Counted from the first letter of the stretch, positions 32,313 to 42,060 are shown. The stretch is 64,000 nt of DNA from Ornatilinea apprima (GCF_001306115.1 NZ_LGCL01000016.1:62001-126000), one strand, 5' to 3'. Notes: generated by a model from the letters alone, not told the origin. Translations and numbers: made by a program.

Positions 32313-33074
32313 ATGGCTAAAAGATTTCATCTCGCTTCTTTCTTAAAAGGGTTCAGAACGGCGCTTGGTTTTCTAACCATTCTGCCGGTCCCCGCTGCCC
32401 CAGACGTGAATAACAAAGCATTGGCGGAGGCGCTGCCGTGGTTTCCGTGGGCGGGATGTATTGTCGGGGCGGCGGCGGCTGCTGCGGCTTATCTGCTGAG
32501 CCGCGTGTTCAGCCCGCTAACCGCTTCGGTGATGAGCGCGGCGGTGTGGGCGCTGATCACCGGCGGGCTGCATCTCGACGGACTGGCGGACTGCTGCGAT
32601 GGGCTGCTGGTTTCTGCGCCGCGCGAACGGCGGCTTGAGATTATGAAAGATCCCCGGCTGGGCGGGTTTGGCGCGACGGGATTGTTTCTGTTTTTGCTGC
32701 TGAAAGTGGCGGTGCTGCAGACGGTTATCGAGAGATCCGCGTGGAGTGTGATTCTGCTGGCGGCGGCAGCCGGCCGCTCGGCGGTGTATCTGGCGCTCAG
32801 CCAGCCTTCTGCGCGGCCAGGCGGGTTGGGAGCGCAGGTGCGCAGCGGAGTGAGTTGGGCGGGCATTCTCTTTGGCCTGATACCGCTTATAGGGCTGGTT
32901 GTCTGGTTGGACTGGCCGGGATTGGGTGCAGCGGCAGCCGGCGGGCTGATGTGCGCGGGCGTTCTATGGCTGGCCAGGAACCGCATCGGGGGTGTAACTG
33001 GCGATGTGCATGGCATGATCATTGAGCTGGTTGAGGTGGTTGTTCTGTTGGTGTATCCACTTCTTTTGATATAG
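32313..33074 (+). CDS. cobS: Adenosylcobinamide-GDP ribazoletransferase (CobS)
   Basis: A 253-residue integral membrane enzyme that joins adenosylcobinamide-GDP with alpha-ribazole to form the cobamide. Typical motifs are visible: FRTALGFLTILPVP near the start, GGLHLDGLADCCDGL (the conserved D..AD..DG metal site, about 86-100) and DPRLGGFGATGLFLFLLLKVAVL. Several hydrophobic helices follow. The ATG lacks a clear Shine-Dalgarno. The gene starts the operon cobS-cbiR-cobU (gaps 12 bp and -4 bp). I see no cobalamin riboswitch in the 200 bp upstream. Confidence 0.95.
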   Translation: MAKRFHLASFLKGFRTALGFLTILPVPAAPDVNNKALAEALPWFPWAGCIVGAAAAAAAYLLSRVFSPLTASVMSAAVWALITGGLHLDGLADCCDGLLVSAPRERRLEIMKDPRLGGFGATGLFLFLLLKVAVLQTVIERSAWSVILLAAAAGRSAVYLALSQPSARPGGLGAQVRSGVSWAGILFGLIPLIGLVVWLDWPGLGAAAAGGLMCAGVLWLARNRIGGVTGDVHGMIIELVEVVVLLVYPLLLI

Positions 33075-33086
33075 AGGAAAAAGCGC

Positions 33087-33893
33087 GTGCCTGGTAAATA
33101 TCGCCTGGGAACCACATCGTATATCATGGAAGCCGGTTTGCTGGAGAACGCCCACTACCTGGCCGGAAAAGTGCAGGACATGGAACTGGTGCTGTTTGAT
33201 CGGGAAGATGGACAGTGTAATCTTCCATCGGCGCAGGTGGTTTCGGCATTGAAACAAGCCGCTCAAGACAAAGACTTGAGCTATACCGTTCATTTGCCTG
33301 AAGACCTGAAATGGCAGAATGGGATCGGTGAACCGCATCCCTCCCTGGCAAAAGCGCGTAAGGCCATTCTGTCCACGCAAGATTTGCAGCCACTGGCCTA
33401 TGTGACCCACCTGGATGGGCGCGGGGTGGACTGGCGAAGCCGGCAGGAGCGGAAGACCTGGGAAGACCAGGCGCTGAAGGCGTTGGAAAGGACGGCGGAA
33501 TGGGCAGGGGGCTGGCAGCGGATTGCTTTGGAAAATCTGGAAGGCTTCCCGCTGCATTATCTCGATGGGGTCTTCGCACGCGTGCCGGTGAGCGCCTGCC
33601 TGGATATTGGCCACCTGTGGATAGACGGCTGGGATGCCGCCGCGGTGTTATCCAATGGGGTGGATTGGCCGCGGATACGGGTGGTGCACCTGCACGGCAT
33701 CGCGCCGCAGGGCAGCGATCACCACTCACTGGTATTCCAATCGCACGCGGAATTGGTGGCCGTATTTGATCTGTTGGCTCGCAACCAGTTTTCGGGTGTG
33801 CTGACCCTGGAAGTCTTTGGCGAAGAGGATTTTTACTCTTCCTTGCAAATCGTTCAGAACGTGTTGGCAGCGCAAAAGGAAGGCGGACAATGA
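33087..33893 (+). CDS. cbiR: CbiR-like cobamide remodelling enzyme
   Basis: A 268-residue protein with an AP-endonuclease-2-like (xylose isomerase type) TIM barrel: [78 protein letters not shown] and VVHLHGI, with His, Glu and Asp residues for metal binding. CbiR, described in Akkermansia, cuts the lower ligand from cobamides so that another can be attached. Its place between cobS and cobU, both needed to rebuild the nucleotide loop, supports this. Start is GTG at 33087 with GAGGAA seven bases upstream. A generic sugar-phosphate isomerase is the alternative. Confidence 0.75.
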   Translation: MPGKYRLGTTSYIMEAGLLENAHYLAGKVQDMELVLFDREDGQCNLPSAQVVSALKQAAQDKDLSYTVHLPEDLKWQNGIGEPHPSLAKARKAILSTQDLQPLAYVTHLDGRGVDWRSRQERKTWEDQALKALERTAEWAGGWQRIALENLEGFPLHYLDGVFARVPVSACLDIGHLWIDGWDAAAVLSNGVDWPRIRVVHLHGIAPQGSDHHSLVFQSHAELVAVFDLLARNQFSGVLTLEVFGEEDFYSSLQIVQNVLAAQKEGGQ

Positions 33894-34447
33894 CCCGGCA
33901 TCTCACACTCATTCTGGGGGGCGCGCGTAGCGGGAAAAGCACCTACGCCGAAAAGTTGGCGGCAGGCTTGCAGCGCCCGGTAATTTACATCGCCACCGCC
34001 ACGGCGGGTGACGCGGAAATGGAAGAACGCATTGCCAGCCACCGCGCCTCGCGCCCGGCGGACTGGGCAACGCTGGAAGCGTCGGCGCAAGTGGGGCGGG
34101 CGGTTGCCCAAAGCCCGCTTTCTGCAGATGTTTACCTTTTGGACTGCGTTACGCTGTGGGTCAGTAACGTGATTTTAAGCCTGCCTGAGCCGTATTCGGT
34201 CCAACAAGCGCAAGCAGCGATGGATGCGGAATTGGATGATCTGCTGGCGCAGATCGAGCAGCGGGGCGGCGAGTGGATTTTAGTGTCGAATGAGGTGGGG
34301 CTGGGGCTGGTGCCGGCCTACGAACTGGGCCGGCTCTACCGCGACACGCTGGGGAGAGCGAACCAGCGCCTGGCGGCTGCCGCTGACCGCGTGATCTTTA
34401 TGGTTGCCGGCCTGCCCATGCAGGTCAAGCCGGGCAGTTTGGCTTAA
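33890..34447 (+). CDS. cobU: Adenosylcobinamide kinase / guanylyltransferase (CobU)
   Basis: A 185-residue bifunctional enzyme that phosphorylates adenosylcobinamide and transfers GMP to it. The P-loop is [18 protein letters not shown] (about 6-23), followed by [24 protein letters not shown] (with the His that carries GMP), [11 protein letters not shown] and [31 protein letters not shown]. The ATG overlaps the TGA of the cbiR-like gene. Together with CobS it completes salvage of cobinamide or of remodelled cobamides. Confidence 0.95.
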   Translation: MTRHLTLILGGARSGKSTYAEKLAAGLQRPVIYIATATAGDAEMEERIASHRASRPADWATLEASAQVGRAVAQSPLSADVYLLDCVTLWVSNVILSLPEPYSVQQAQAAMDAELDDLLAQIEQRGGEWILVSNEVGLGLVPAYELGRLYRDTLGRANQRLAAAADRVIFMVAGLPMQVKPGSLA

Positions 34448-34467
34448 AATCGGCGCGAATCCACCTG

Positions 34468-34493
34468 CCCGTTTCCCCCCGGGACTATTTTTT
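34468..34493 (+). terminator. Weak terminator candidate after cobU
   Basis: CCCG/CGGG (34468-34471, 34480-34483) makes a 4-bp stem followed by ACTATTTTTT. The stem is short, so support is limited; a TATAAT (34581-34586) further on may serve the next gene. Confidence 0.3.
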
Positions 34494-34631
34494 CTTCCGG
34501 TTTTTTTCTTCTAAAAATCCCATTTCATAGGCGAAATAACCCGTGGAAGAAGAAGCTGCTGGAGAGCGCGGATTCTCATATATAATCAAATAAGCGGCAA
34601 GCAGGGATATTTGCGGTTTCCCGGGTGGCGT

Positions 34632-36896
34632 ATGGAATGGTTGAAGTTCATCCTTAAAAACTTAAGCCGGCGAAGAACGCGCACGCTCTTGACGGTGTTG
34701 GGAATCAGCGTGGGTGTCGCGTCGATTATTGGCCTGGGGGCGATGGCCGATGGATTGAAGGCTGGCTATGACTCGATGATCTCAGGCAGCAATGCAGACC
34801 TGGTGATCAGCCAGCCGGATGCCATGGACATCAGCATGAGTTCCGTGGATGAGCGTGTAGGTGAGAAAGTGACCAGCATGCCAGAAGTTTCCGAAGTCGC
34901 CGGCATGCTGGAAGGGTTTGCGCAAACCGAAGGCGTGCCTTACTTTTTCATTTTTGGATACCCGCTCGACAGTTTCCTTTTGGACCGGTTTCAAATTATT
35001 GAGGGCGTCAGCATTGCCGACCGGCAGGCGCAGCGCATGCGCGGCACGCCGATTATGATTGGCTCTTCCGCAGCGGAGTCGCTCAAGAAGTCAACCGGCG
35101 AAACAATCCGTCTTGGCAGCTCGGTTTACCGCATTGTGGGGATTTATCAGACCGGGGACGGCTTTGAAGACGCCGGCGGGATTGTGGAGATCGCAGAAGC
35201 GCAAACCCTGCTGGGAAAGCAAAACAAAGTCAGCCTGTACTACATCAAGTTAAAGGACCCATCCGCGCGGCAACAGGTGATTGAGCGGGTGGAGCGTTTG
35301 TGGCCCGACCTTTCGGTGGGAACCACCGCGGAATTTTCGGACGCCCAGGTTCTGGATGATTTCATGCAGGGCTATGTGTGGGTGATCGCCGGACTGGCGA
35401 TCGTTTTGGGCGGAGTTGGCATGATGAATGCCCAGCTGATGTCGGTTTTCGAGCGCACACGCGAGATTGGTGTTTTGCGCGCGGTCGGCTGGTCTCACCG
35501 GCGGGTGCTGTTCATGATCTTGAGCGAATCGGTGATCGTGTGCCTGGCCGGTGGTTTGCTGGGCATTCTGTGGGGCTATCTGATTATGCTGACGATTGGC
35601 AACAACCCGGCAATTTTTGGCGCAGGCAGTACCAACATCACCACCGGGTTGATTCTACAGTCACTGCTGGTGGTTTTTTTGCTGGGCATAGCCGGTGGAC
35701 TTTACCCGGCCTGGCGCGCCAGCCGGCTGCAGCCGGTTGAGGCGCTGCGTTATGAAGGTGGCAGCGCGGGTGAGCAGGTACACCGGCTGCCCGTGGGCGG
35801 CATGGCGCTGCAAAGTCTCTGGCAGCGCACCACGCGAACTATTCTGACCCTGACCGTGATTGGCCTGACGGTGGGTTCGATTATGGCGTTGGAAGGGGTG
35901 GTCAACGGCGCCGCTGATGAGATGAATCAGATCGCCCTGGGGGCAAACGCAGAAATTATGGCCCGCCAGGCGGATATCGCCGACACCAGCACCAGCGCGA
36001 TTGATGAGCGCGCGGGAGAGAAAATTGCCGCCATGCCCGAAGTAGAGCATATCAGCGGCATTATGTTCACGGCGGTGATGCTGCCCGAGAACGGCAGTTT
36101 CTTTATCTTGCAGGGGTATTCACCGCGGGAATATGCCATCCGCCGCTTCCGGATTGAAGAAGGGACCACCCTTACTGCCAATCACCAGATCATCATTGGA
36201 AAGACAATCGCCGAGGCGTTAAACAAAGAAGTGGGCCAAACGCTCGACCTCTCAGGCACACGCTTCAAGATCGTGGGCATTTATACCTCCAGCGTCTCTT
36301 GGGAAGGATTGGGCGGGGTGGTTACGTTGAGAGACGCGCAAACCTTTATGGGCAGACCGCGCAAGGTTACCCTGTTTTCGATTAAATTGCGCGATCCATC
36401 GCAGGCAAAAGCGGTGGTTGAAAAAATCAACCGCGAAATTCCAGATGTGCACGCCGCTTTGAGCGGTGAGTTCGCCAGTCAGATGCCAGACATGGAAGCC
36501 ATGGACGCGATTATGGCCGGCATCTCATTTTTGGCAATTGGCGTGGGCGGTTTGGGTGTGATGAATACCATGCTGATGGCGGTCATGGAACGCACCCGCG
36601 AAATTGGGGTGCTGCGCGCGTTGGGCTGGCGGCGGCGCTCCATTCTGCTGATGATTATGAAAGAAGCTTTGCTGTTGGCTGGACTGGGCGCGCTGGCTGG
36701 CATTCTGATCGCTTTTGGCCTGGTGGTCCTGATTCAAATGGAACCCAGCATGGGGCAGGCAATGCAAGCGAGTTGGAACGTGAGGATTTTTATTCGGGCG
36801 ATTTTGGTTGCATTGATTTTAGGTGGAGTGGGCGGGTTGTACCCGGCTTATCGCGCAACACGGCTTCAACCGGTGGAAGCCCTGCGCTATGAATAA
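34632..36896 (+). CDS. Duplicated FtsX/MacB-type ABC permease in one chain
   Basis: A 754-residue membrane protein made of two homologous MacB-like permeases. Half 1 (about 1-385) starts LKNLSRRRTRTLLTVLGISVG and ends YPAWRASRLQPVEALRYEG; half 2 (about 395-754) starts SLWQRTTRTILTLTVIGLTVG and ends YPAYRATRLQPVEALRYE. Each half has one TM helix, an outer MacB_PCD domain (with DERAGEKIAAMPEV or DERVGEKVTSMPEV) and three further TM helices with the ERTREIGVLRA(L/V)GW motif. One chain would thus replace the usual permease dimer. The adaptor and ATPase genes follow. The ATG at 34632 is preferred over an upstream TTG. Function: export of a lipid, peptide or drug, or mechanical signalling. Confidence 0.92.
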   Translation: MEWLKFILKNLSRRRTRTLLTVLGISVGVASIIGLGAMADGLKAGYDSMISGSNADLVISQPDAMDISMSSVDERVGEKVTSMPEVSEVAGMLEGFAQTEGVPYFFIFGYPLDSFLLDRFQIIEGVSIADRQAQRMRGTPIMIGSSAAESLKKSTGETIRLGSSVYRIVGIYQTGDGFEDAGGIVEIAEAQTLLGKQNKVSLYYIKLKDPSARQQVIERVERLWPDLSVGTTAEFSDAQVLDDFMQGYVWVIAGLAIVLGGVGMMNAQLMSVFERTREIGVLRAVGWSHRRVLFMILSESVIVCLAGGLLGILWGYLIMLTIGNNPAIFGAGSTNITTGLILQSLLVVFLLGIAGGLYPAWRASRLQPVEALRYEGGSAGEQVHRLPVGGMALQSLWQRTTRTILTLTVIGLTVGSIMALEGVVNGAADEMNQIALGANAEIMARQADIADTSTSAIDERAGEKIAAMPEVEHISGIMFTAVMLPENGSFFILQGYSPREYAIRRFRIEEGTTLTANHQIIIGKTIAEALNKEVGQTLDLSGTRFKIVGIYTSSVSWEGLGGVVTLRDAQTFMGRPRKVTLFSIKLRDPSQAKAVVEKINREIPDVHAALSGEFASQMPDMEAMDAIMAGISFLAIGVGGLGVMNTMLMAVMERTREIGVLRALGWRRRSILLMIMKEALLLAGLGALAGILIAFGLVVLIQMEPSMGQAMQASWNVRIFIRAILVALILGGVGGLYPAYRATRLQPVEALRYE

Positions 36897-36925
36897 TCCA
36901 TAATCACTGGGTAGAGGTGGCGGCG

Positions 36926-38110
36926 ATGAAAAAGCAAACCTATCTTCTCTTGGCTCTGGCATTCATCATGTTTTTCACAGCTGGGTGTAGTCAAAAGACT
37001 CAAGCCACACCAACCGTGGACCCCGCGCTGCTGGAAGATTTTTCCCCGGTGGTGACCGCCACGGGGGTGGTTGTGCCGGCCCAATGGGCTACCCTCAGCC
37101 TTTCCAGCGCGGGTGTGGTGGATGAATTTATGGTGGCGGAAGGTGACACCGTTGAGCAGGGTCAAGTACTCCTGGTTTTGGGTGGCAATGAAGCGGCGCA
37201 GGCAGCTGTTGCTGGCGCGCAGCTTGAGTTGTTAAGCGCAACCAAGGCTCACGATGACCTGGTTGCCAACCATGAGGTGATCCGCGCTCAGGCAGAATTA
37301 GAGCTGGCCCAGGCAAAGATCGCGTTGAATGACGCCGAAAAGGAGCGCGAGCGCAAGAATTTTCGGCGGGCCGGTAACGCCACCATCGACGGGCTTCGGG
37401 CTGATTTTGTGCTGGCAAAAGAGGCGCTGGATAACGCGGAAGAGGCTTTTGAAGGCGTGGCAGACCGCGATGAGGATGACGCCATCCGCGCGCAGGCGTT
37501 GAGCGCGCTTTCCAACGCCCGCAAGGCTTATGACCGGGCTTTGCAGAATTTGAATTACGCGTTGGGCTTGCCGGATGCGGAAGAAGTGCAAGAAGCCGAG
37601 GCGAAATTGGCGCTGGCGCAGGCCAGGTTGGAGAAGGCTCAGGTTGACTACGATAAGGTGAAAGACGGCCCCGACCCCGAACAATTGGCCATTGCCGAGG
37701 CTAGAGTTGAAAACGCCCAAAAACAACTGGCTTCTGCCCAGAAAACCCTGCAAGATCAGACGCTCACCGCGCCCTTCGCCGGGGTGGTCAGCCGGCTGTA
37801 TCTGCGGGAACAGGAATGGGGCATGGCCGGTCAGCCGGTACTGCAAATCGCCGACCTGGCAAACCTGCGCGTGGAAACCACCGATTTGAGCGAGATTGAC
37901 GTGGCCTCTGTTTCGGTGGGTGATACGGCGGCGATTACCTTTGACGCCTTGCCCGACGTGGTGGTGGAAGGGGTTGTTCAGCAGATCGCCCCCCGCGCGG
38001 ATGAAGGCTCTGGGGTGAATTATAAGGTCGTGCTGGAATTGAACACGATCCCCGCCGGGCTGCGCTGGGGGATGACCGCCTTTGTGGATATTGAAATCGG
38101 CGATTCGTAG
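36926..38110 (+). CDS. HlyD/MacA-like adaptor lipoprotein
   Basis: A 394-residue lipoprotein (lipobox FFTAGC near residue 20). A lipoyl/barrel-sandwich half (about 45-95, VVTATGVVVPAQWATLSLSSAGVVDEFMVAEGDTVEQGQVLLVL) is followed by a long coiled-coil hairpin (about 100-270, rich in Ala/Leu/Glu) and the second half with TLTAPFAGVVSRLYLREQEWGMAGQPVLQIAD and a beta-barrel. It should connect the duplicated permease with an exported substrate outside the membrane. The ATG at 36926 (GAGGTGG upstream) is used. The stop is 13 bp before the ATPase gene. Confidence 0.92.
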   Translation: MKKQTYLLLALAFIMFFTAGCSQKTQATPTVDPALLEDFSPVVTATGVVVPAQWATLSLSSAGVVDEFMVAEGDTVEQGQVLLVLGGNEAAQAAVAGAQLELLSATKAHDDLVANHEVIRAQAELELAQAKIALNDAEKERERKNFRRAGNATIDGLRADFVLAKEALDNAEEAFEGVADRDEDDAIRAQALSALSNARKAYDRALQNLNYALGLPDAEEVQEAEAKLALAQARLEKAQVDYDKVKDGPDPEQLAIAEARVENAQKQLASAQKTLQDQTLTAPFAGVVSRLYLREQEWGMAGQPVLQIADLANLRVETTDLSEIDVASVSVGDTAAITFDALPDVVVEGVVQQIAPRADEGSGVNYKVVLELNTIPAGLRWGMTAFVDIEIGDS

Positions 38111-38123
38111 GGAAAAAGCAAGC

Positions 38124-38963
38124 ATGGAAAACCAATCTGAATGGGTGATTGAGACCCAAGACTTGACGCGCATCTATGGCGACGGTGATGAAATCCGCGC
38201 CCTGGATGGAGTATCACTGCGCATCCGGCATGGCGAGCTGGTTTCGGTGATGGGACCCAGTGGAAGCGGAAAAAGCACGCTGCTGAATGTGATTGGCGCG
38301 CTGGACCTGCCGACCAGCGGTAATGTGTTTATCGATGGGATTGCCTTGAGCCAGATCACCAATAAAGACGATTTTCGCGCGAAAAAAGTGGGCTTTGTCT
38401 TTCAACTGCATAATTTGCTGCCCACTTTGACGGCACGTGAAAATATTGAGGTGCCGATGATGGCGCACATGGGTCCGGCTGCCCGCAAAGCGCGCTCTGA
38501 AGAGCTGCTGACACTGGTTGGCCTGGCAGACCGCAAGAATCACCTGCCGGGGCAGCTTTCGGGCGGGCAGCGGCAGCGGGTGGCCATCGCGCGCGCGCTG
38601 GCCAATAACCCTCCGATTGTGCTGGCAGACGAACCAACCGGCTCGCTGGATACAACCAACGGCCAGGAGTTGATGCACCTGCTGCGCGACCTGAACCGCA
38701 CTCAGGGGACCACCTTTGTGGTGGTGACGCACGACCTTTCGGTAGCCCGTCAGACCAACCGCGTGATTGTGATGAAAGACGGCCGGATCGACCGTGAGGA
38801 TATCATCGGCAACCCCATCGAGGAGGATTTCAAAATCTGGCGGCACTCCGTTTTAGGGAAAGATATTCTGGAGGGCGGAGAGAACGCCCTGGATCTGCTC
38901 AATATCACTCCCGAAGAGCTGGAATCCATCCGCAATTTTCTGAGCCAGCACGATAAGCAGTAA
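38124..38963 (+). CDS. MacB/LolD-type ABC ATPase
   Basis: A 279-residue ATPase that should power the permease at 34632. Walker A is GPSGSGKST (about 44-52), the Q-loop follows in [23 protein letters not shown], signature [15 protein letters not shown], Walker [13 protein letters not shown] and the H-loop VVVTHD. The C-terminal extension (about 230-279, [35 protein letters not shown]) is longer than in LolD. The ATG at 38124 is used since earlier in-frame codons overlap the adaptor gene. A strong terminator ends the operon. Confidence 0.93.
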   Translation: MENQSEWVIETQDLTRIYGDGDEIRALDGVSLRIRHGELVSVMGPSGSGKSTLLNVIGALDLPTSGNVFIDGIALSQITNKDDFRAKKVGFVFQLHNLLPTLTARENIEVPMMAHMGPAARKARSEELLTLVGLADRKNHLPGQLSGGQRQRVAIARALANNPPIVLADEPTGSLDTTNGQELMHLLRDLNRTQGTTFVVVTHDLSVARQTNRVIVMKDGRIDREDIIGNPIEEDFKIWRHSVLGKDILEGGENALDLLNITPEELESIRNFLSQHDKQ

Positions 38964-38993
38964 TGCTTTTGGGTAGCAGGGAGCTGGAGCCGT

Positions 38994-39029
38994 GCAAAAA
39001 AAAATCGCCCGATGAGGCGATTTTTTTGC
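38994..39029 (+). terminator. Intrinsic terminator of the export operon
   Basis: GCAAAAAAAAATCGCC and GGCGATTTTTTTGC form a long stem with a 6-nt loop and a seven-T run, 31 bp after the ATPase stop codon. The A-run makes it able to act on both strands. Confidence 0.9.
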
Positions 39030-39187
39030 AATAGAGAGGTGACTACCCCGGCAAAAGGGGATAATTTTGTTAAAATGAGATTAACGAATAGTAAAGAATT
39101 GTATTGACTGAGTGAACAAAAGGTGCTTTTATTCAATGCGCATTCAAGCTGGAATTTCCTACAATAAGATCAGATATTTACCCCGCA

Positions 39188-40759
39188 ATGTTTGGAAGCG
39201 TACATAAAGTGATGATCACGCTCACAACCCGCCAGCGAGATATTCTAAAAGTGGTTTTGGACGCCAACCGGCCGGTCAGCTCGGTTGAACTGGCGGAAAT
39301 GTTTAACCTGTCTGCCCGGCAGGTGAGTTACAGTATGCAGGGGGTCAAGGTCTGGCTGCAAGAGCATAAGCAGTCTCTGAACGTTGTTCCAGGTGTTGGC
39401 TTTTCTATTCCGGCCACCCCCGAGCAATCGAAGAACCTCTTCCAGGAACTCAGCGCTGCTTCCAAAGTGCAAATCGTACTATCGGTGAGCCAGCGGCAGC
39501 AGTTGTTGACTTTGTTCTTATTGACGCAGTCTCAGCCGTTTATTTTGTCTCAATTTGAGACGCTCACCCAGGTCTCGCGTATGACCCTGCTAAAGGACCT
39601 GGATTTGATCGAAAGCTGGCTGAAACACGAAAATGTAAGCCTCATCCGCAAGCCGCACTACGGAATTCAGGTAAGTGGGGAAGAGCGCGACTGTCTGCAG
39701 GCTTTGGCCAAAGTGCTGTGGAATGAGACCCCTTTCAGCGAAGACCCGATCACCGAGATCACGCATGCCGAAGGATTGGTGTTCAACCTACGCGGTGACG
39801 CGGCTTTGCTGCCGCTGGTTGAATACGCCAATCAGTTTCTTTCCAAGATCAATATGCGCCGCGCCATTGGCCTGGTGGCAAAATCGGAAGAGCAGTTGGG
39901 CGGGCGCTTCACGGATGACGCTGTGATGCATCTGGCTCTGGTGTTCGCGGTTCTGTCGCGGCGCGTGCAGTCCGGCTATCATCTCACGGTTGCTGAAGAA
40001 CTGGTCAACACTTTGCAGGCGTCAACGATATGGCCGGTGGCGGCTTATGTGGCCCGGCATTTGGGGCGCGATACCAGTTCGTCGTGGGAAGCTGGCGATG
40101 TGGCGGCGGTGGCAATGGAAATGCTGGCCGCGCCGCGCAATGACATTCTGCCGGGAGAACTGGAGCGCGATGGAGATTTCTCTACACTGGTGGAGCGTTT
40201 GATGATCTCGATCAGCGAGGCGTTTGAGATTTCCAAAATGAAGTACGACCGCACCCTGCAAAACGGATTGCTGAACAATATTGTTCCTGCGTGCTACCGG
40301 CAGCGTTATCACTTGTGGTTTCCGCGGGTATTAAACGCGGCCAGCCTGCCGGACCAATATGAGCGCGAGCACACCATTGCGCTGCAAGTGGCGCGCATGG
40401 TGCAAGAACACACGGGTGTGGATTTGCCGCAGAGTGAAATTAACAACCTGGTGGTGTTGCTGCGCGCCGCCTTCATTCGCAACCGCACCTACCGCTTTGA
40501 CCGCATCATTGTTGTCTGCCCCAGCGGAATGGCTACCGCGCAGCTGCTGGTGGCGCGGCTGACCGCACGCTTCCCTTATCTCATAAAGCTGGAAGTGATT
40601 TCGCTGCGCGACCTGACCCCCACGCTGGTGGCCTCGGCCGATCTGATTTTGACAACAGTTCCGCTGCCCCGGCAGTTCGCCGGCAGCTCAAATGTGATCC
40701 AGGTGCATCCCTTGTTGATGCCCGAAGATATTGAAACCATTACAAAGTTTTTGAGCTGA
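39188..40759 (+). CDS. mtlR: MtlR-like PTS-controlled transcription activator
   Basis: A 523-residue regulator. Winged-helix DNA-binding domains lie at about 8-60 (LTTRQRDILKVVLDANRPVSSVELAEMFNLSARQVSYSM) and 105-170. Two PRD domains with regulatory His residues follow (about 195-310 and 325-430). An EIIB-like domain with Cys in IIVVCPSGMATAQLL (about 435-523) ends it. The C-terminal EIIA domain of Bacillus MtlR (about 690 aa) is missing, so control should come from HPr/EIIB signals. It lies directly upstream of the PTS genes on the same strand. The start is uncertain: ATG 39188 or 39212. A TTGACT box near 39102 may be its -35. Confidence 0.88.
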   Translation: MFGSVHKVMITLTTRQRDILKVVLDANRPVSSVELAEMFNLSARQVSYSMQGVKVWLQEHKQSLNVVPGVGFSIPATPEQSKNLFQELSAASKVQIVLSVSQRQQLLTLFLLTQSQPFILSQFETLTQVSRMTLLKDLDLIESWLKHENVSLIRKPHYGIQVSGEERDCLQALAKVLWNETPFSEDPITEITHAEGLVFNLRGDAALLPLVEYANQFLSKINMRRAIGLVAKSEEQLGGRFTDDAVMHLALVFAVLSRRVQSGYHLTVAEELVNTLQASTIWPVAAYVARHLGRDTSSSWEAGDVAAVAMEMLAAPRNDILPGELERDGDFSTLVERLMISISEAFEISKMKYDRTLQNGLLNNIVPACYRQRYHLWFPRVLNAASLPDQYEREHTIALQVARMVQEHTGVDLPQSEINNLVVLLRAAFIRNRTYRFDRIIVVCPSGMATAQLLVARLTARFPYLIKLEVISLRDLTPTLVASADLILTTVPLPRQFAGSSNVIQVHPLLMPEDIETITKFLS

Positions 40760-40784
40760 CAGATTTTAACCTTTCGGTTATTGC

Positions 40785-40866
40785 GTAACGTGCTGAACGT
40801 TACCTGTAATGTGGAGACAAGCCCAGAGTCTCCTGGAATTAATCCTTGCCTGAAGCATCAGGCTCA
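40785..40866 (+). promoter_or_regulatory. Operator and leader hairpins before the EIIC gene
   Basis: GTAACGT (40785-40791) and ACGTTAC (40797-40803) form a perfect 7-bp inverted repeat with a 5-bp gap, a good candidate binding site for the MtlR-like activator. Two hairpins follow: GGAGAC/GTCTCC at about 40813-40833 and GCCTGA/TCAGGC at about 40851-40866, placed just before the AAAGGAGAG ribosome-binding site. They may tune expression of the PTS operon. Confidence 0.5.
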
Positions 40867-40894
40867 TACAAAATCCTGAAAGGAGAGAGTATAT

Positions 40895-41968
40895 ATGCGA
40901 GAGAAGTTACAACAAGTTGGAGGTTTCCTGGCCGGGATGGTCATTCCCAACATGGGCGCGTTCATCGCCTGGGGCTTGATCACTGCGTTGTTCATCCCCA
41001 CCGGCTGGATTCCGAACGAGACGTTTGCCAAGCTGGTAGGTCCGATGATCACTTACCTGCTTCCCCTGCTCATTGGTTATATGGGCGGTAAGATGGTGCA
41101 TGACGTGCGCGGTGGTATTGTCGGCGCGGCGGCCACGATGGGTGTTGTGGTTGGCGCTGAGATCCCCATGTTCCTGGGCGGCATGATCATGGGCCCTCTG
41201 GGCGGCTGGTTGATGAAGAAAATCGACGAAGCGCTGGAAGATAAAATTCCGGTGGGCTTTGAGATGTTGGTCAACAACTTCTCGGCTGGCTTCTTGATTG
41301 TCGGCCTTGCGCTGCTTGGCTTTGTGGTGGTCAGCCCGGTGGTTACCGGCATCAGCAACGCGGCTGGCGCGGCGGTAGACTGGCTGGTTGACGCCCGCTT
41401 GCTGCCTTTGGCTGCCATCATTATTGAACCGGCGAAAGTGTTGTTCTTGAACAATGCCCTCAACCATGGCGTGTTAGGCCCGCTGGGTGTGGCTGCCGCT
41501 GAAGAAACGGGGCGCGCGCTGCACTTCCTGCTCGAGACCAACCCCGGTCCCGGCCTGGGTCTGCTGGTTGCCTTCTATGTGGCGGGCAAGGGAATGTTGA
41601 AAGATTCGGCTCCGGGTTCGATGATCATTCACTTCTTGGGCGGCATTCATGAGATTTATTTCCCATTTGTGCTGGCTCACCCGATCATGATCGTGGCGAT
41701 GATCGCCGGCGGTTTCGCGGCGGATCTGTGGTTCGTCATCTCCGGCGCGGGCCTGGTTGCCACTCCTTCGCCCGGTTCCATCTTTGCTTACCTGGCGGTT
41801 ACCCCTCCCGGACAGCACTTCCCGGTTCTGATGGGTGTGTTGATTGGCGCGGTGGTTTCCTTCCTGGTCGGCGCGTTCATTCTGCGGGTCAACCCGGTGC
41901 GCGAAACTGAGGAAGAAGAAGAAGCTACCGGTGCTGTCAGCGCGGTTCCTGGTTTAGGGTCCAACTAA
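40895..41968 (+). CDS. mtlA: PTS hexitol (mannitol-type) EIIC permease
   Basis: A 357-residue membrane channel of the mannitol EIIC family: [26 protein letters not shown] at the start, [37 protein letters not shown], and the substrate-loop motif [15 protein letters not shown] (about 250-264). It has about eight hydrophobic segments and an acidic tail. EIIB and EIIA, often fused in MtlA, are here separate genes. Mannitol is the usual substrate, but the dehydrogenase and kinase in the operon leave room for another hexitol such as galactitol or sorbitol. AAAGGAGAG precedes the ATG. Confidence 0.93.
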   Translation: MREKLQQVGGFLAGMVIPNMGAFIAWGLITALFIPTGWIPNETFAKLVGPMITYLLPLLIGYMGGKMVHDVRGGIVGAAATMGVVVGAEIPMFLGGMIMGPLGGWLMKKIDEALEDKIPVGFEMLVNNFSAGFLIVGLALLGFVVVSPVVTGISNAAGAAVDWLVDARLLPLAAIIIEPAKVLFLNNALNHGVLGPLGVAAAEETGRALHFLLETNPGPGLGLLVAFYVAGKGMLKDSAPGSMIIHFLGGIHEIYFPFVLAHPIMIVAMIAGGFAADLWFVISGAGLVATPSPGSIFAYLAVTPPGQHFPVLMGVLIGAVVSFLVGAFILRVNPVRETEEEEEATGAVSAVPGLGSN

Positions 41969-41988
41969 ATCGGATTTTCACTGATCAA

Positions 41989-42038
41989 GCAGGTGCGGTA
42001 GCTTTCTCTAAAGAAATTATACACGCTATCGCACCTGC
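41989..42038 (+). repeat. 14-bp stem hairpin between EIIC and EIIB genes
   Basis: GCAGGTGCGGTAGC (41989-42002) pairs with GCTATCGCACCTGC (42025-42038), with one G-T pair and a 22-nt AT-rich loop. No T-run follows. It fits an intercistronic structure that stabilises the EIIC message or sets different protein levels. Confidence 0.7.
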
Positions 42039-42060
42039 CTGGAACTCAGAAGGAGTCAAA

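Noticed and set aside
34632..36896. Two separate permease genes joined by a sequencing error
   Set aside because: The frame is continuous, the join lies in a plausible linker, and no start codon with a ribosome-binding site precedes the second half.
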